NCBI GenBank assembly: GCA_025403435.1
Contig: CM046332.1
Coordinates: forward strand, 7,681,903-7,745,902
Direction: 5' to 3'
Source: Artocarpus heterophyllus
Lineage: Eukaryota > Streptophyta > Magnoliopsida > Rosales > Moraceae
Length of the DNA: 64,000 nucleotides
Part shown: piece after piece, positions 45,436 through 56,538 of the stretch
How the letters are laid out: every line of letters starts with the position of its first letter
How positions within the stretch are numbered: the first letter of the stretch is position 1
The notes under the pieces: model-generated
Told to the model about the DNA's origin: nothing
Seen by the model: only the letters and a program-made list of their open reading frames with translations
Database searches by the model: none
Program-made: the position numbers and the translations under genes

Positions 45436-46487
45436 TTCTCTGACTTAGCTACTATTTCTGCTTCAAACATTACTACCAGCATTAATTCTATTCCTATATT
45501 GAATGGTAGCAACTTCAAATCATGGACAGAGAACCTCCTTATAGTTCTCGAAGTCATGATCTCGACATTGCGTTAAGGGTTCCTTCTCCTGCACCTCTCT
45601 CTAATAAAAAGAGGGACATGAAAAAATGGGAAAAGTCAAATTGTATGTGTATGATGAACATGAAGGCCATTTCGAAAGCATTCAGGGGCACTACATAAAA
45701 AACGATAAAGACAACCGAAGAGTTCCTTGAGGACTTTGAGAAGAGATTTACAAAAAATGAAAAGGCTGAAACAACTACACTTTTGGCAAGTCTCATCTCA
45801 ATGAGATATAGAGATAAAATGAACATAAGAGAGTACATTATGGAGATATCTCATCTTGCTTCAAAACTAAGAGCATTTAAGCTTGATATCTTTGAGGATT
45901 TGCTAGTGTATTTGGTTCTCATATCTCTTCCCACACAATTCAGTCAGTTCAAGGCGAGCTACAATAGCCACAAAAAGGATTGGTCTCTTAATGAGCTCAT
46001 CTCATGTTGTGTGCAAAAAGAGGAAAGGCCGAAGCAAGAGCAGGCAGAAAGTGCTCATTTGGATAAAGAGACCTGATGATCTGAAAGATAGTGGTTGTTT
46101 CTCTGTGGAGTTGTTGGGCACAAGAAGAAGCATTGCACCAACTACCACGCTTGTCATGCTAAGAAAGATATGCTTCTTAATTTGGTTTGTTTTGAGGTTA
46201 ATTTAACTTCAGTACCTAAACACACTTGATGGATAGATTCTAGTGCAACCACACTCACATCAATGTCTCTATGCAGGGTTGCCTAAGATGCCAAAAACCA
46301 AATGATGGCAAAAGATACATCTTTGTAGGCGATAGCAAGAAGGTTGAAGCTAAAGTAATAGGAAATTTTAGATTATTTTTAAAGACTGGATTTTATTTGG
46401 ATCTTAATGAGACATTTATTGTACCACCTTTTGGATGGAATTTGATTTCTAATTTCTACTTTGGACAAATCTGGTTATTCTTGTTAT
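45436..46487 (+). pseudogene. CopC gag and start of pol
   Basis: Translation-like sequence begins at 45436 (FSDLATISASNITT) with no ATG, so the start codon seems lost. Blocks are PILNGSNFKSWTENLLIVLE, then after breaks MKKWEKSNCMCMMNMK, and the good stretch 45783-46076 with MNIREYIMEISHLASKLRAF, VLISLPTQFSQFKASYN and WSLNELISCCVQKE. This is a copia gag (UBN2-type) core. A degenerate knuckle and protease region follow around 46090-46260 (IDSSATTLT-like, with the DSGAT word altered), then LKTGFYLDLNETFIVPPF and a SGYSC word at 46480. The element is cut here by CopA-4 (flank GTTAT). Confidence 0.8.
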
Positions 46488-48486
46488 TGTTGGAAACGCG
46501 GTGCGTAGCCAAATTTTAAAATTTTCATCAGAGTAATTTCCAAAACACAAGTTTGACATGTTATATGTATAAATTAAACAGATCTTACAAACCTTTGTGT
46601 GAAGAACCTCCGCAGCCTATGAAGAGAAGTAACGTTCCAGAAGAGCCTCAACCAACTGGTCTTCTTTGCTACTCTCTATCCACAACCGGAGTGAGTGTGG
46701 GCTCATACGTATAGCTCTTCCACCGGTGACTCTCCTTCCAACCAAGAGAGAGAACCCAAAGCTAGTGTTCGTGATTTGTGAACAAAAGCTCTCAGGTAGT
46801 TTTTAGATGCTCACTAGAAGAGTATCACTCTTAATCTCTCAATTGATCTGAGTAAATGATGAGACTCACTCCCTTTATATAGCCATTGGTCCTGGGGTTA
46901 GTCCTTATCAGATTAGGTCTCAAAAACTCAAAACAGAATCAAGTTCGGATCAATATCTGATAAGATTCGCGTGAAAACACGTAATCTTATCTCCCACTGA
47001 TCGGTAGGCTGAACAGCCTGATCGGCAGGCCGAACAGGCCCTATCGGCAGGCCAAACTCCCGAGAAAAAATCTCCTCGAATCTTTTATTTTCCACCCGAG
47101 ATTCTATAGGATAAAGTCTCAGTTTTGATTTCAATATAGAAGATATTTGATCAAAACAAACTTTATCAAGATAATCTCTAAGAAAATAAATCAATTCACA
47201 ATAATTCTACAAGTTTATCTTGATCTAATTTATCCAAATTTAAATCAACCGATAAACAGACAAGAATTATCTGATCCAATAATTCAACAAGTTTATCTTA
47301 AATTAATTTTATTACAAAATTAATTCAACCAATAAACAGGCATGAATTATTTGATTCTTACAAATTTTAAACCAGTCCGATAAATCCGACATAAGTCACC
47401 AATTATTGAAAAAGCACGCTGTGTCGTTACAGGATTTTGTGAGCTAGCAAAGGGGACCAAAATGGACCTATAAAGTTCAAGCTCATGATAATTATGAAAC
47501 CCAATATCCCAGATATACATTTTACAATTATCAACTCCAACGTTACTCCACTAAAAGCTTGGAGCTGCACTCTCGAACTTTATAGAATTACGAAGCTCGT
47601 GTAGCTAAGTATCCATGACATATCAAAGTGTATCGTATCCCCATATGATAATCCATAATCGGCTTAAGGACAAGTTCTGTCTTACCTTCCCGATTATTTT
47701 TATCTTACGTTCCATTGTCTCACCATTAGAAAACTTACCATCCAAAGATAGTATACCATTTGGTTACACCTATGTATCCAAATGGTTGAGCGTTCCAACT
47801 TTCCAATTACAGGACAACGCATATAAGAAGATATCATTACTCCTAAAGAGGAGCTATGGATTCCATATCTATGAATAACAAGTCTATGCTATCAAGAGTC
47901 ATGCCTCCAACGTACCGGCATGCATACCACCATAAAGATGTGGGAGTCACCCATTGGTACATCAAAAGACACAAGTCAAGACAACGGGCCCACTATTCAT
48001 CTCAAGATTAAAATACAATACACGTGATTGTCTAAAGTGAATCGATTTGCCAAGACAGAATTATTAATCCAAATCAATTCACTTTATGTCCCGATCCAAC
48101 ACATCGTCACCTATGACAACCCGCCAATGTTTCTATTCACGGAGTCCAACTCTGATGGCCAAGACAAACCACCTCCCAAAGGGGATATAGACAACATAAC
48201 AATCTTTACATGAATAAAGCGCCCAACTTTATTCCCTCGATTGCGGATCATATGTTTTAGACCGTCACCTTAAGAATCGTGTCTTCCGCATAATCAGTCT
48301 ATCATATGCCCAATTCTTAAGGTTTAGACTGACAGTCTCAGACTACTGTTTGCTTATCATACATTCAACAAATATGAATGTAAAGAGGACAAGATTTGGT
48401 ATATATAAATGAATAAATTCTTTATTGATAAAAATGTCTCTAAAAACATATTACATTTTTACTCCTTAGGGCATACATGTCTAACA
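46488..48486 (-). repeat. CopA-4 3' LTR
   Basis: 1999 bp, TGTTGGAAACGCG on the plus strand through GTCTAACA, which is TGTTAGAC...TTTCCAACA in element sense. TATA (minus strand) lies at about 46874-46881, three palindrome units at 47003-47053, and AATAAA near 48417-48422. The frames at 46928-47194, 47615-47878 and 48028-48213 are LTR-internal and recur in other copies. Confidence 0.9.
46999..47057. repeat. GGCAGGCC palindrome array in CopA-4 3' LTR (3 units)
   Basis: Cores start at 47003, 47024 and 47046, with spacings of 21 and 22 bp. The array lies about 120-170 bp upstream of the LTR TATA box in element sense. Confidence 0.82.
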
Positions 48487-48500
48487 ATCTCCCACTTGCA
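48487..48500 (-). other. polypurine tract, CopA-4
   Basis: ATCTCCCACTTGCA on the plus strand, which is TGCAAGTGGGAGAT in element sense, lies directly before the 3' LTR. Confidence 0.85.
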
Positions 48501-49973
48501 CTAAGTGAGTAAATACAACAAATTTTGCATCCCTATAGCTTCCACATGCCTTTCGAAGACTCTCCCAGTAAGTGTCTTCGTAAATGGGTCAGCTAAATTG
48601 TCCTCTGTCGCCATCTTGCACACTGTGACATGCTCGCCCTCAATAAAGTCATTTATCACATGATACTTCCGATCAATATGCTTACTCTTCTTGTGAAATC
48701 TTGGTTCCTTAGCATTAGCTACCGCCGCACTGTTATCACAGTACAGTGATACCGCTTTATCCATATCAGGAACTACCTCAAGATCCCCAAGGAACTTGCG
48801 AAGCCACACTGCTTCTTTCGAAGCATCACTAGCCGCCACATACTCGGCCTCCATTGTTGAATCCGAAGTGCAATCTTGCTTCGTACTTCTCCAACTGATG
48901 GCACCGCCACCCAGAGTAAACACAAACCATGAAGTCGATTTCCTAGAATCCAGACAGGATTGAAAATCTGAATCAGTGTATCCTAGAGGAGTTAAGTCGT
49001 CACCCGAATACACAAGCATATACCCTCGAGTCCTTCTCAGGTACTTGAAAATATGCTTTACCGCAGCCCAATGGTTCAGTCCTAGATCCGCCTGAAATCG
49101 ACTTACAATCCCGACCGCATAGCTAATATCCGGTCGTGTACAAAGCATGGCATACATGAGACTACCCACTACCAAAGCATAAGGCACCTTCTTCATGTAT
49201 TCTCTTTCTTCATAAGACTTTGGAGAGTCTTTCTTAGAAAGAATAATTCCAGACCTAGATGCTTGCCCACCTTTCTTGGAATCCTGCATTGCAAACGTCC
49301 TGAGAATTTTATCTATGTAGCCGGCTTGTGACAAAGCTATCATTTTGTTCTTCCTATCTCGAAAGATCTGGATACCGAGAACAAAATTAGCCTCACCCAA
49401 GTCCTTCATGTCAAACTACTTGGTCAACCAAAATTTGACGGATGACAAGGCCCCAACGTCATTGCCAATTAGCAGAATGTCATCCACATAGAGCAATAGA
49501 AAAACTACCTTCCCATCCTTAATGTGTTTGTAAACACATGGTTCATCCACATTTTGTGAGAACCCATAAGTCTTGATCACTTGATCAAATCTTATGTTCC
49601 AAGAATAGGATGACTGCTTAAGTCAATAAATTGACTTTAGCAGTTTACAAACCTTCCCCTCTTGACCCGCGACCTTGAACCCGTCTGGTTGTTCCATATA
49701 AATGGACTCATTAAGATAGCCATTCAGAAAAGCCGTCTTGACATCCATCTGCCAAATCTCGTAGTCGATAGCGGGAGCTATGGACAAGAGAATCCGGATG
49801 GACTTAAGCATGGCTACAGGTGAAAAGGTTTCCTCATAATCGATTCCTTCCTTTTGCGTATAACCCTTAGCTACCAGTCTGGCCTTAAAGGTTTCTACCT
49901 TTCCATCCACTCCTCTTTTCCTCTTGTAAATCCACTTACACCCTATGGGTTTTACCCCTTCGGGAAGATCCAC
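48501..49973 (-). pseudogene. CopA-4 reverse transcriptase and RNase H
   Basis: The RT N-terminal half is open at 49623-49973: [31 protein letters not shown], then [20 protein letters not shown] and a KSIY word ending at a stop. The catalytic YVDD is at 49479-49490, in the broken part between 49410 and 49622. The RT C-terminal part and RNase H are open at 48501-49409: MKDLGEANFVLGIQIF, TRPDISYAVGIVSRFQ, GYTDSDFQSCLDSRKSTSWF, TMEAEYVAASDASKEAVWL, FHKKSKHIDRKY and the ADPFTKTLTGRVFERHVEA tail. Active-site residues look intact, and only two or three stops interrupt. The product would be cytoplasmic, in virus-like particles. It is the best preserved copia pol in the window. Confidence 0.9.
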
Positions 49974-50434
49974 AAGCTCCTAGACCTGATTAGTCTCTAT
50001 AGACTTCAAGTCTATGTTCATGGCCTCTGTCCAGAGTCTTAAATCAACATCCTCCATAGCTTCTGCGTAAGTATAGGGATCCCTGTCATGTTCATCCGGT
50101 TTAGCCAAGAAGACCTCCCCATTGAACATATACCTTTCAGGTTGACGTCCGATCCTCCCACTACGCCGAAACCCCTGAGATTGTTGTTCAGGTTTGTTTG
50201 GTTTTTCTACACCGATCTGAATGGTTTCGTTCAGAACCTCCAGAGTGAACGGATCACCCCTTAACTCCTCAAGCACCACTTTGCTTCGAGGTTTAAAGTC
50301 GTCCATGTAACATTCCTTAAGAAAAGTTGCATTAGTTGAAACCACGACTTTATTTTCCTTTGGGTTATAAAAATAACCCCCTTTAGTCCCTTTTGGATAT
50401 CCTACAAATTTGTAAACTTTTGAACGTGCTTCTT
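49974..50434 (-). pseudogene. CopA-4 integrase C-terminal tail and linker to RT
   Basis: The frame 49980-50345 encodes the weakly conserved region between copia integrase and RT: VSTNATFLKECYMDDF, RRSGRIGRQPERYMF and an EAMEDVDLRLWTEAMN block. Just upstream is the FVGYPKGTKG word that normally follows the integrase core. A TAG at 49977-49984 (TGG-like codon in relatives) separates it from the RT. The integrase core itself is missing: this segment is joined almost directly to the gag knuckle. Confidence 0.8.
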
Positions 50435-51220
50435 TATATGCCCGACCTTACCACAGAAGAAGCACTTAAGCTTCTTTGGGTTCTTCTTCTTCTTCTTCTT
50501 GCTCTTGGTAGCAGCAGGAATAGAAGACTTCTCGTTCTTGGCCCGTTGCTTCTTTCCATTCCCTGAGTTAGGATTGGAACCAGAAGCAGTTACCATGTTG
50601 GCCTCACCACGAGCAGGAGACTCCCTGATCAGCAGTTTGAACTCCTGTAACTGTTTCATCAGTTTTGTCAAGGTCATATCCCGTCTATTACTGAAATTAA
50701 AAGTAGCTCTAAATGGAATAAATTCCTTAGACAGAGTCTCAAAGACCATAGTCATCTGAGTGTCAGCATCGATTTTAGCTCCATTGGTTTGAGCCTCAGC
50801 GAGGTAACTCATGACCAACATCATGTGCTCTTTTACAGATGTCCCCGGTCTCTGTCTACAGTTTAAGAGTTTCTGAAGCACCCCTTGCCGCTTTGTTATG
50901 GCCTGACCTCCGAACATATCTTCAAGATTATCGAAGATCTGCTTTGCAGTCTCATAATCCTTATGTTGAGCCTATAGCACGTTGTTCATGCTAGCCATAA
51001 CATAGCAGCGGGCCTGATCATTAGCATCTTTCTAGCGATCGTACGCTTGGAATTACTCATTACTTGAGTCTCCCGTAGGCTCGGGAGGACAAGGAGTTGT
51101 CAGTACATATTTCAGTTTCTCAAAGGATAGGACGATGTCCAGGTTCCGTTTCCAATCGTTATAATTCTCACCGGTTAATTGGTTTTTGTCAAGTATCGAT
51201 GATAAAGCGTTTTTAGACAT
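50402..51220 (-). pseudogene. CopA-4 gag
   Basis: Gag starts at the minus-strand ATG at 51218-51220 (MSKNALSSILDKNQL) and has DWKRNLDIVLSFEKLKYVL. Three stops follow between 51055 and 50960; comparison with CopA-3 explains them as CAA to TAA, TGG to TAG and CAG to TAG. From 50917 a 171-codon open stretch holds VLQKLLNCRQRPG, KEHMMLVMSYLAEAQTNGA, FRATFNFSNRRDMTL and a Lys-rich tail. It ends in the zinc knuckle CFFCGKVGHIKKH, whose last Cys is lost at the deletion joint (HVQKF). Gag would bind the RNA and build the particle. Confidence 0.88.
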
Positions 51221-52860
51221 TTTCAATCTACAATAAAGAATCGTATACCAAACATAAGCAAACATATATAATAATTTAGTAAGATAACACAATCATGTAA
51301 AATCATACAAATGTGTTTATGTGTGAAAACCTTGAAAATATCACAACCTTACAACGATAATTCCCAACTCAGAATTCAACAAGCTCCTAGGGGAGTCATG
51401 CCAAATTCAATCAGGAACACAGATCCCCTCCTGATTAATATATGACATCCAGGACTCGTATGATACAACATATACTAATAATCGTTTCTTTGGCCATTAA
51501 TTTTATTAACAGAGCTCCTAGGGGAGGTTAATAATAAAATTAATGTGAGTGTATCACCCTCGTTTCAATATTTTATTCATGATTTATAATCACCACCTAG
51601 GGGTGTGCAACCATAAATCACACTAAAATACCTTATCCTTTCAAAGATCCAATCTGGTACATGATAGAAATCCCTTCCTAGGGTTCGAGACCACCATGTT
51701 CTTCCTATGGACCAACGATGGAGGCCTTATGTCCTCTCTTCGAAAACCTTCTCCACTCAATCTTTTGAAGTCAAGGTTTTATTTTAAAATTATACATGAA
51801 CAATTTTAATATGAGCGGCACTCCCTATCCTATATGACATGTTATCAATATACATGGTAAATCATATTATAATGCAGACAAGCAAAGCAATCAAGCAAAG
51901 CTACAAGCAAAATAATAATAACCGTAATATTATGGTTCCACCCTAGAGAGTAGAAAAAACAAAGATTACAAGAGAATAATCAAGACATTTATCGATTCTT
52001 CATCCTTGAATCCTCAAGTTGTATCCTTCTTCATGCAATACCCATCTTCAAGTCTTCAATCCCGTTATTAATCAAAAACATCATATTTCCGGTCATATCT
52101 AAATTTAATGTTTCTTAGAATCGTCTCAAAAATAAAATTAAAACTGCACCGAAAAAGTTGCACCTTTTTTGAACACTTGGCAGCTCTCGGTCGGCAGGCC
52201 AATTTGGGTGATCGGCTTGCCGGTCATGCTTCATCGGCTTGCCGATCCATGAAGGTTTGGCCTTCTGAACTGAATGTTCAGCCTATCGGCAGAGCACCCC
52301 AATTTTTGCCCCACTGTCGGCCAGTTGATCTGTGATGATTGGCCTGCCGAACTGTGACATCCGACATGCCGACCGAGCAGTAATCCCTCATTCCAGAAAA
52401 TACAATTTTAACGCATTTTCAACAATTCAAAAATATAAAATTAGAGACTCAGGAAATACCTGGGGGTGACATCATCATTCTTCTAGATCCGTCTTCTAGA
52501 TCCGCCTTCTTCGAATAATTATTTAATTACAAAAATTCTTGTAAATTTAAAATTAAATAACAATTCCTAGACGGAGATGATAGTCCGCCATCTAATTACA
52601 TGAAAAACCTAGATACACATTCTAACCTCTAAGGAACCATAACCGATATTTAATTAATTAATAAATAATTAAACAATGATTTAATCAACCATAATTAATT
52701 AATAAACCTTTACCACATAATCCATGACAACATATGTAATTTATAGAAACCTAGAGTGCCATCTCTCTATAAAATTCAATTCAAGCATAGGAGAGACAAA
52801 GATCACAAAATTTATACATATAACATGATCACAAACTCGTAAATTTATGTAAAAGCCATA
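51221..52860 (-). other. CopA-4 untranslated leader
   Basis: 1.6 kb without coding. Landmarks shared with the CopA-3 leader are CCTAGGGG-type words (51387, 51510 and 51597), a TTAATTAAT-rich stretch near 52650-52700 and a long palindrome array at 52190-52375. The frame at 52108-52335 lies over that array and is not a gene. Confidence 0.7.
52190..52375. repeat. GGCAGGCC palindrome array in CopA-4 leader (about 8 units)
   Basis: Cores start at 52193, 52214, 52236, 52259 and 52280 (spacings 21, 22, 23 and 21 bp), followed by weaker ones to about 52370 (GGCCAG, GGCCTGCC, GACATGCC types). Unit centres include AG, TT and CT variants, while the GGC/GCC arms are better kept. Confidence 0.78.
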
Positions 52861-52872
52861 GCTCTGATACCA
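52861..52872 (-). other. primer-binding site, tRNA-Met type (CopA-4)
   Basis: GCTCTGATACCA on the plus strand, TGGTATCAGAGC in element sense, 2 bp from the 5' LTR end. Confidence 0.92.
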
Positions 52873-52874
52873 AT

Positions 52875-54904
52875 TGTTGGAAACGCGGTGCGTAGCGGAA
52901 TTTTAAAATTTTCATCAGAGTAATTTTCAAAACACAAGTTTGACATGTTATATGTATAAATTAAACAGATCTTACTAACCTTTGTGTGAAGAACCTCTGC
53001 AACTTGTGAAGAGAAGTAACGTTCCAGAAGAGCCTCAACCAACTGGTCTTCTTTGCTATTCTCTATCCATAACCGGAGTGAGTGTGGGCTCACACGTATA
53101 GCTCTTCCACCAGTGACTCTCCTTCCAACCAAGAGAGAGAACCCAAAGCTAGTGTTCGTGATTTGTGAACAAAAGCTCTCAGGAAGTTTTTAGATGCTCA
53201 CTAGAAGAGTATCACTCTTAATCTCTCAATTGATTTGAGTAAATCATGAGACTCACTCCCTTTATATAGCCATAGGTCCTTAGGTCAGTCCTTATCAGAT
53301 TAGGTCTCAAAAACTCGCAACAGAATCAAGTTTGGACCAATATCTAATAAGATTCGCATGAAAATACGTAATCTTATCTCCCGCTGATCGGCAGGCCAAA
53401 CAGGCGCCATCGGCAGGCCGAACAGGCGCCATCGGCAAGCCGAACACGTCATTCGGGAAGCCGAACTCCCGAGAAAAAATCTCCTCGAATCTTTTATTTT
53501 CCACCCGAGATTCTATAGGATAAAGTCTTAGTTTTGATTCAAATAACCCAATAGAGAAGATATCTGATCAAAACAAACTTTATCAAGATAATCTCTAAGA
53601 AAATAAATCAATTCACAATAATTCTACAAGTTTATCTTGATCTAATTTATCCAAATTTAAATCAACTGATAAACAGACAAGAATTATCTGTTCCAATAAT
53701 TCAACAAGATTATCTTAAATTAATTTTATTACAAAATTAATTCAACCAATAAACAGACATGAATTATTTGATTCTTACAAATTTTAAACCAATCCGATAA
53801 ATCCGACATAAGTCACCAATTATTGGAAAAGCATGCCGTGTCGTTATAGGATTTTGTGAGCTAGCAAAGGGGACCAAAATGGACCTATAAAGTTCAAGCT
53901 CATGATAATTATGAAACCTAATATCCCAGATATACATTTCACAATTATCAACTCCAACGCTACTCCACTAAAAGCTTGGAGCTACACTCTCGAACTTTAT
54001 AGAATTACGAAGCTCGTGTAGCTAAGCCTCCATGACATATCAAAGTGTATCGTATCCCCATATGATAATCCATAATCGGCTTAAGGACAAGTTCTGTCTT
54101 ACCTTCCCGATTATTTTTATCTTATGTTCCATTGTCTCACCATTAGAAAACTTACCATCCAAAGATAGTATACCATTCGGTTACACCTATGTATCCAAAT
54201 GGTTGAGCGCTCCAATTTTCCAATTACAGGACAACGCATATAAGAGGATATCATTACTCCTAAAGAGGAGCTATGGATTCCATATCTATGAATAACAAGT
54301 CTACGCTATCAAGAGTCATGCCTCCAACATACCGGCATGCATACCACCATAGAGATGTGGGAGTAACCTATTGGTACATCAAAAGACACAAGTCGAGACA
54401 ACAGGCCCACTATTCATCTCAGGATTAAGATACAATACACGTGATTATCTAAAGTGAATTGATTTGCCAAGATAGAATTATTAATCCAAATCAATTCACT
54501 TTATGTCCCGATCTAACACATCGTCACCTATGACAACGCGCTAATGTTTATATTCACGGAGTCCAACTCCGCTGGCCAAGACAAACCATCTCCCAAAGGG
54601 GAGATAGACAACATAACAATCTTTACATGAATAAAAGAGCCTAACTTTATTCCCTCGATTGCAAATCATATGTTTTAGACCGTCACCATAAGAATCATGT
54701 CTTCCACATAATCAGTCCATCATATGCCTAATTCTTAAGGTTTAGACTGACAGTCTTAGACTACTGTTTGCTTATCATACATTCAACAAATATGAACGTA
54801 AAGAGGACAAGATTTGGTATATATAAATGAATAAATTCTTTATTGATAAAAATGTCTCCAAAAACATATTACATTTTTACTTCTTAGGGCATACATGTCT
54901 AACA
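52875..54904 (-). repeat. CopA-4 5' LTR
   Basis: 2030 bp, TGTTGGAAACGCG through GTCTAACA on the plus strand. It is highly similar to the 3' LTR with scattered substitutions. It has four palindrome units where the 3' LTR has three, which accounts for about 22 bp of the length difference. The frames at 52845-53132, 53307-53504 and 54032-54295 are LTR-internal and repeated in other copies. Confidence 0.9.
53387..53466. repeat. GGCAGGCC palindrome array in CopA-4 5' LTR (4 units)
   Basis: Cores start at 53390, 53412, 53434 and 53455, with spacings of 22, 22 and 21 bp. The last unit is decayed (GGGAAGCC). Confidence 0.82.
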
Positions 54905-56200
54905 GTTCATTCAAAAATAGAAAATTTAAATTTAGTTTGTTGCATGATTCAAAATTGGTTAGTTTTGATTCTTTGTCAGGTTACGATAATCTTTATTTGA
55001 TTCATACAATTGCTTCATTTGATGAATCCCTACAATTAAGTACATGAGGTATAAAGAGAAAATTAATCAGTGAGAAATCAACTACATTATGTAGAGAGAT
55101 TAGGTCATATTTCTAGAAAAAGAATAGAAGGACTTGTGTCAAACAAAATTTTAGACACCTTAGATTTTACAAATTTTGATATTTGTGCTAACTTATAAAG
55201 GAGAAACAAATCAGTAAAAGAAGATTTGAAGCCAACAAGACTTTGGATGTCTTAGAATTTATATATATGGAAATTTGTGGGTCATTCCCTATGATTTCTT
55301 GGAATGGCCCATAATATTTTATAACGTTCATAGATGATTTTTCAAGATATGGCTATGTATATCTCATTTATAAAAAGTCATAGTCACTAAATATGTTCAA
55401 AAATTACAAGGTTGAAGTTGAGAACCAAATCAGCAAGAGGATTAAAAGAGTCAGATTTGACCGAGATAGTGGGTACTATGGTAGATATAATGGTACAGGT
55501 GAACAATGACCAGGCTATTTGCTAAATTCCCAAAGGAATGCAGTATCGTCCTATAGTATACTATGTTGGGTTCGCCCACTAGGAATGGTGTTACTGAAAG
55601 ACAAAACATGACACTTAAGGACATGGTGAGGAGCATGATTTCTCATTCTAAATCACTCTAGAGAGAAGCATTTAAGACTGCAGCATATATCCTCAATAGG
55701 ATACCAACTAAAGCGATTGCCAAGACCCCTTACAAACTTAGGATGGGCAAAAAGCCTAGTTTAAAGCATTGTATGTTTAGGGATGTCCAGCTAAGGCAAG
55801 GCCATATAGACCTAATGAAAAGAAAATGGACTTAAGAATGGTGAATGGGTATTTTATTGGATATTCTGAAAGATCCAAGGGGTACAAACTTTATGATCCC
55901 ATGTCTAAGTCGATTTTTAAGACGAGAAAAGCCTAGTTCTTTGACGATGTCGAGTTTATAGGGGGAGTTAAGGTTGGAAACTTTGTCTTTAAAGAGGAAT
56001 ATATTGATATTCCCATAGCTATTATTGACATTGATTAGGCTCCTATTCCTGACATTGTTCAAGAAGTATACCCAAATCAAGATAATGTTGAAGAATCTCC
56101 AATTCTAAAAATTATTCTAGAAGAACAAACTCTACCATCTCAAGAACCTATGCTGTTAAAGAGATCCACTAGAGAAAAAAGAAGTACAATGCCAGACGTT
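54905..56200 (+). pseudogene. CopC integrase and downstream linker
   Basis: Continuation of CopC pol after CopA-4. GAG-pre-integrase is in broken frames at about 54910-55210 (YDNLYLIHTIASFDESL, then RLGHIS-like and IKRLV-like blocks). Integrase core blocks at 55250-55470 include LEFIYMEICGSF, FITFIDDFSRYGYVYLIYKKS, then RVRFDRDSGYYGRYNG (second Asp region). Further degraded pieces lie at 55560-55780. The linker ends with DIPIAIIDID, then VYPNQDNVEESPI and RSTREKRSTMPD just before 56200. The catalytic triad cannot be read as intact, and there are many stops. RT is lost. Confidence 0.8.
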
Positions 56201-56538
56201 TGTTGGAAAATAGTACATTGCAAAATTTCAAAAATTTTAAATCAGAGTATTTTCTACAACAAAAGTTTGTCAAGCTAAATACATAAAATAATGAAAGATC
56301 TTACTAACCTCTTTCGTATACCGAAAAGTAACAGCAATCTGTGAAGAAAAGAACCATCCAAAATAGCCTCAGCCAACTGTTTTTTTTTTTTTTTGCTATT
56401 CTCTATCTATGATCGGAGTGTGGCTGGTCATACGTCGTACGGCTTTTTCTCTGGTGACTCTTTTTCCAACCATTTGAGAAAACCTAGAGCTAAGGTTCTT
56501 GATATTGAATAATAGCACTTAGGGAGTTTCAAAGTGTC
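56201..56538 (-). mobile_element. CopA-5: CopA-type LTR fragment
   Basis: It starts TGTTGGAAAATAGTACATTG, most like the CopA-3 LTR ends, and runs through the region matching 52875-53210 (AACCATCCAA, CTATTCTCTATC, ACTCTTTTTCCAACCA), where the T run is expanded (T15 near 56380). It is cut at 56538 by the Tekay-2 LTR (flank GTGTC). It replaced or was inserted into the CopC 3' part. Confidence 0.75.

Larger units (their letters stand above)
46488..54904 (-). mobile_element. CopA-4: full-length Ty1/copia element lacking protease and integrase
   Basis: An 8.4-kb minus-strand element has two complete LTRs (3' LTR 46488-48486, 5' LTR 52875-54904), PBS, a 1.6-kb leader, gag, RT, RNase H and a polypurine tract. 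Flanking 5-mers are GTTAT (left) and GTTCA (right), an imperfect target duplication. CopC coding continuity favours GTTCA as the original site. Protease, GAG-pre-integrase and most of integrase are deleted (joint near 50420-50435), so it could not move without proteins from another copy. A handful of stops remain in gag and pol, several explained by CAG/CAA to TAG/TAA or TGG to TAG change. LTRs are still similar, so the insertion is moderately recent. Confidence 0.9.
44107..56200 (+). mobile_element. CopC: Ty1/copia element, split by CopA-4, 3' end missing
   Basis: A 463-bp 5' LTR, a decayed PBS, a leader, gag and protease-side sequence run to 46487. CopA-4 occupies 46488-54904. Integrase and linker continue from 54905 to 56200. 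The reading context joins across CopA-4: SGYSCY before it and SFKNRKF-like after it, as expected for the segment between protease and GAG-pre-integrase. RT, RNase H and the 3' LTR are absent: at 56201 a CopA LTR fragment begins. Frames are heavily broken, so it is old. Confidence 0.85.

Noticed and set aside
46483..54909. Perfect target-site duplication for CopA-4
   Set aside because: The flanks are GTTAT and GTTCA, matching at three of five positions. I keep the insertion call because CopC coding resumes across it, but not a perfect duplication.
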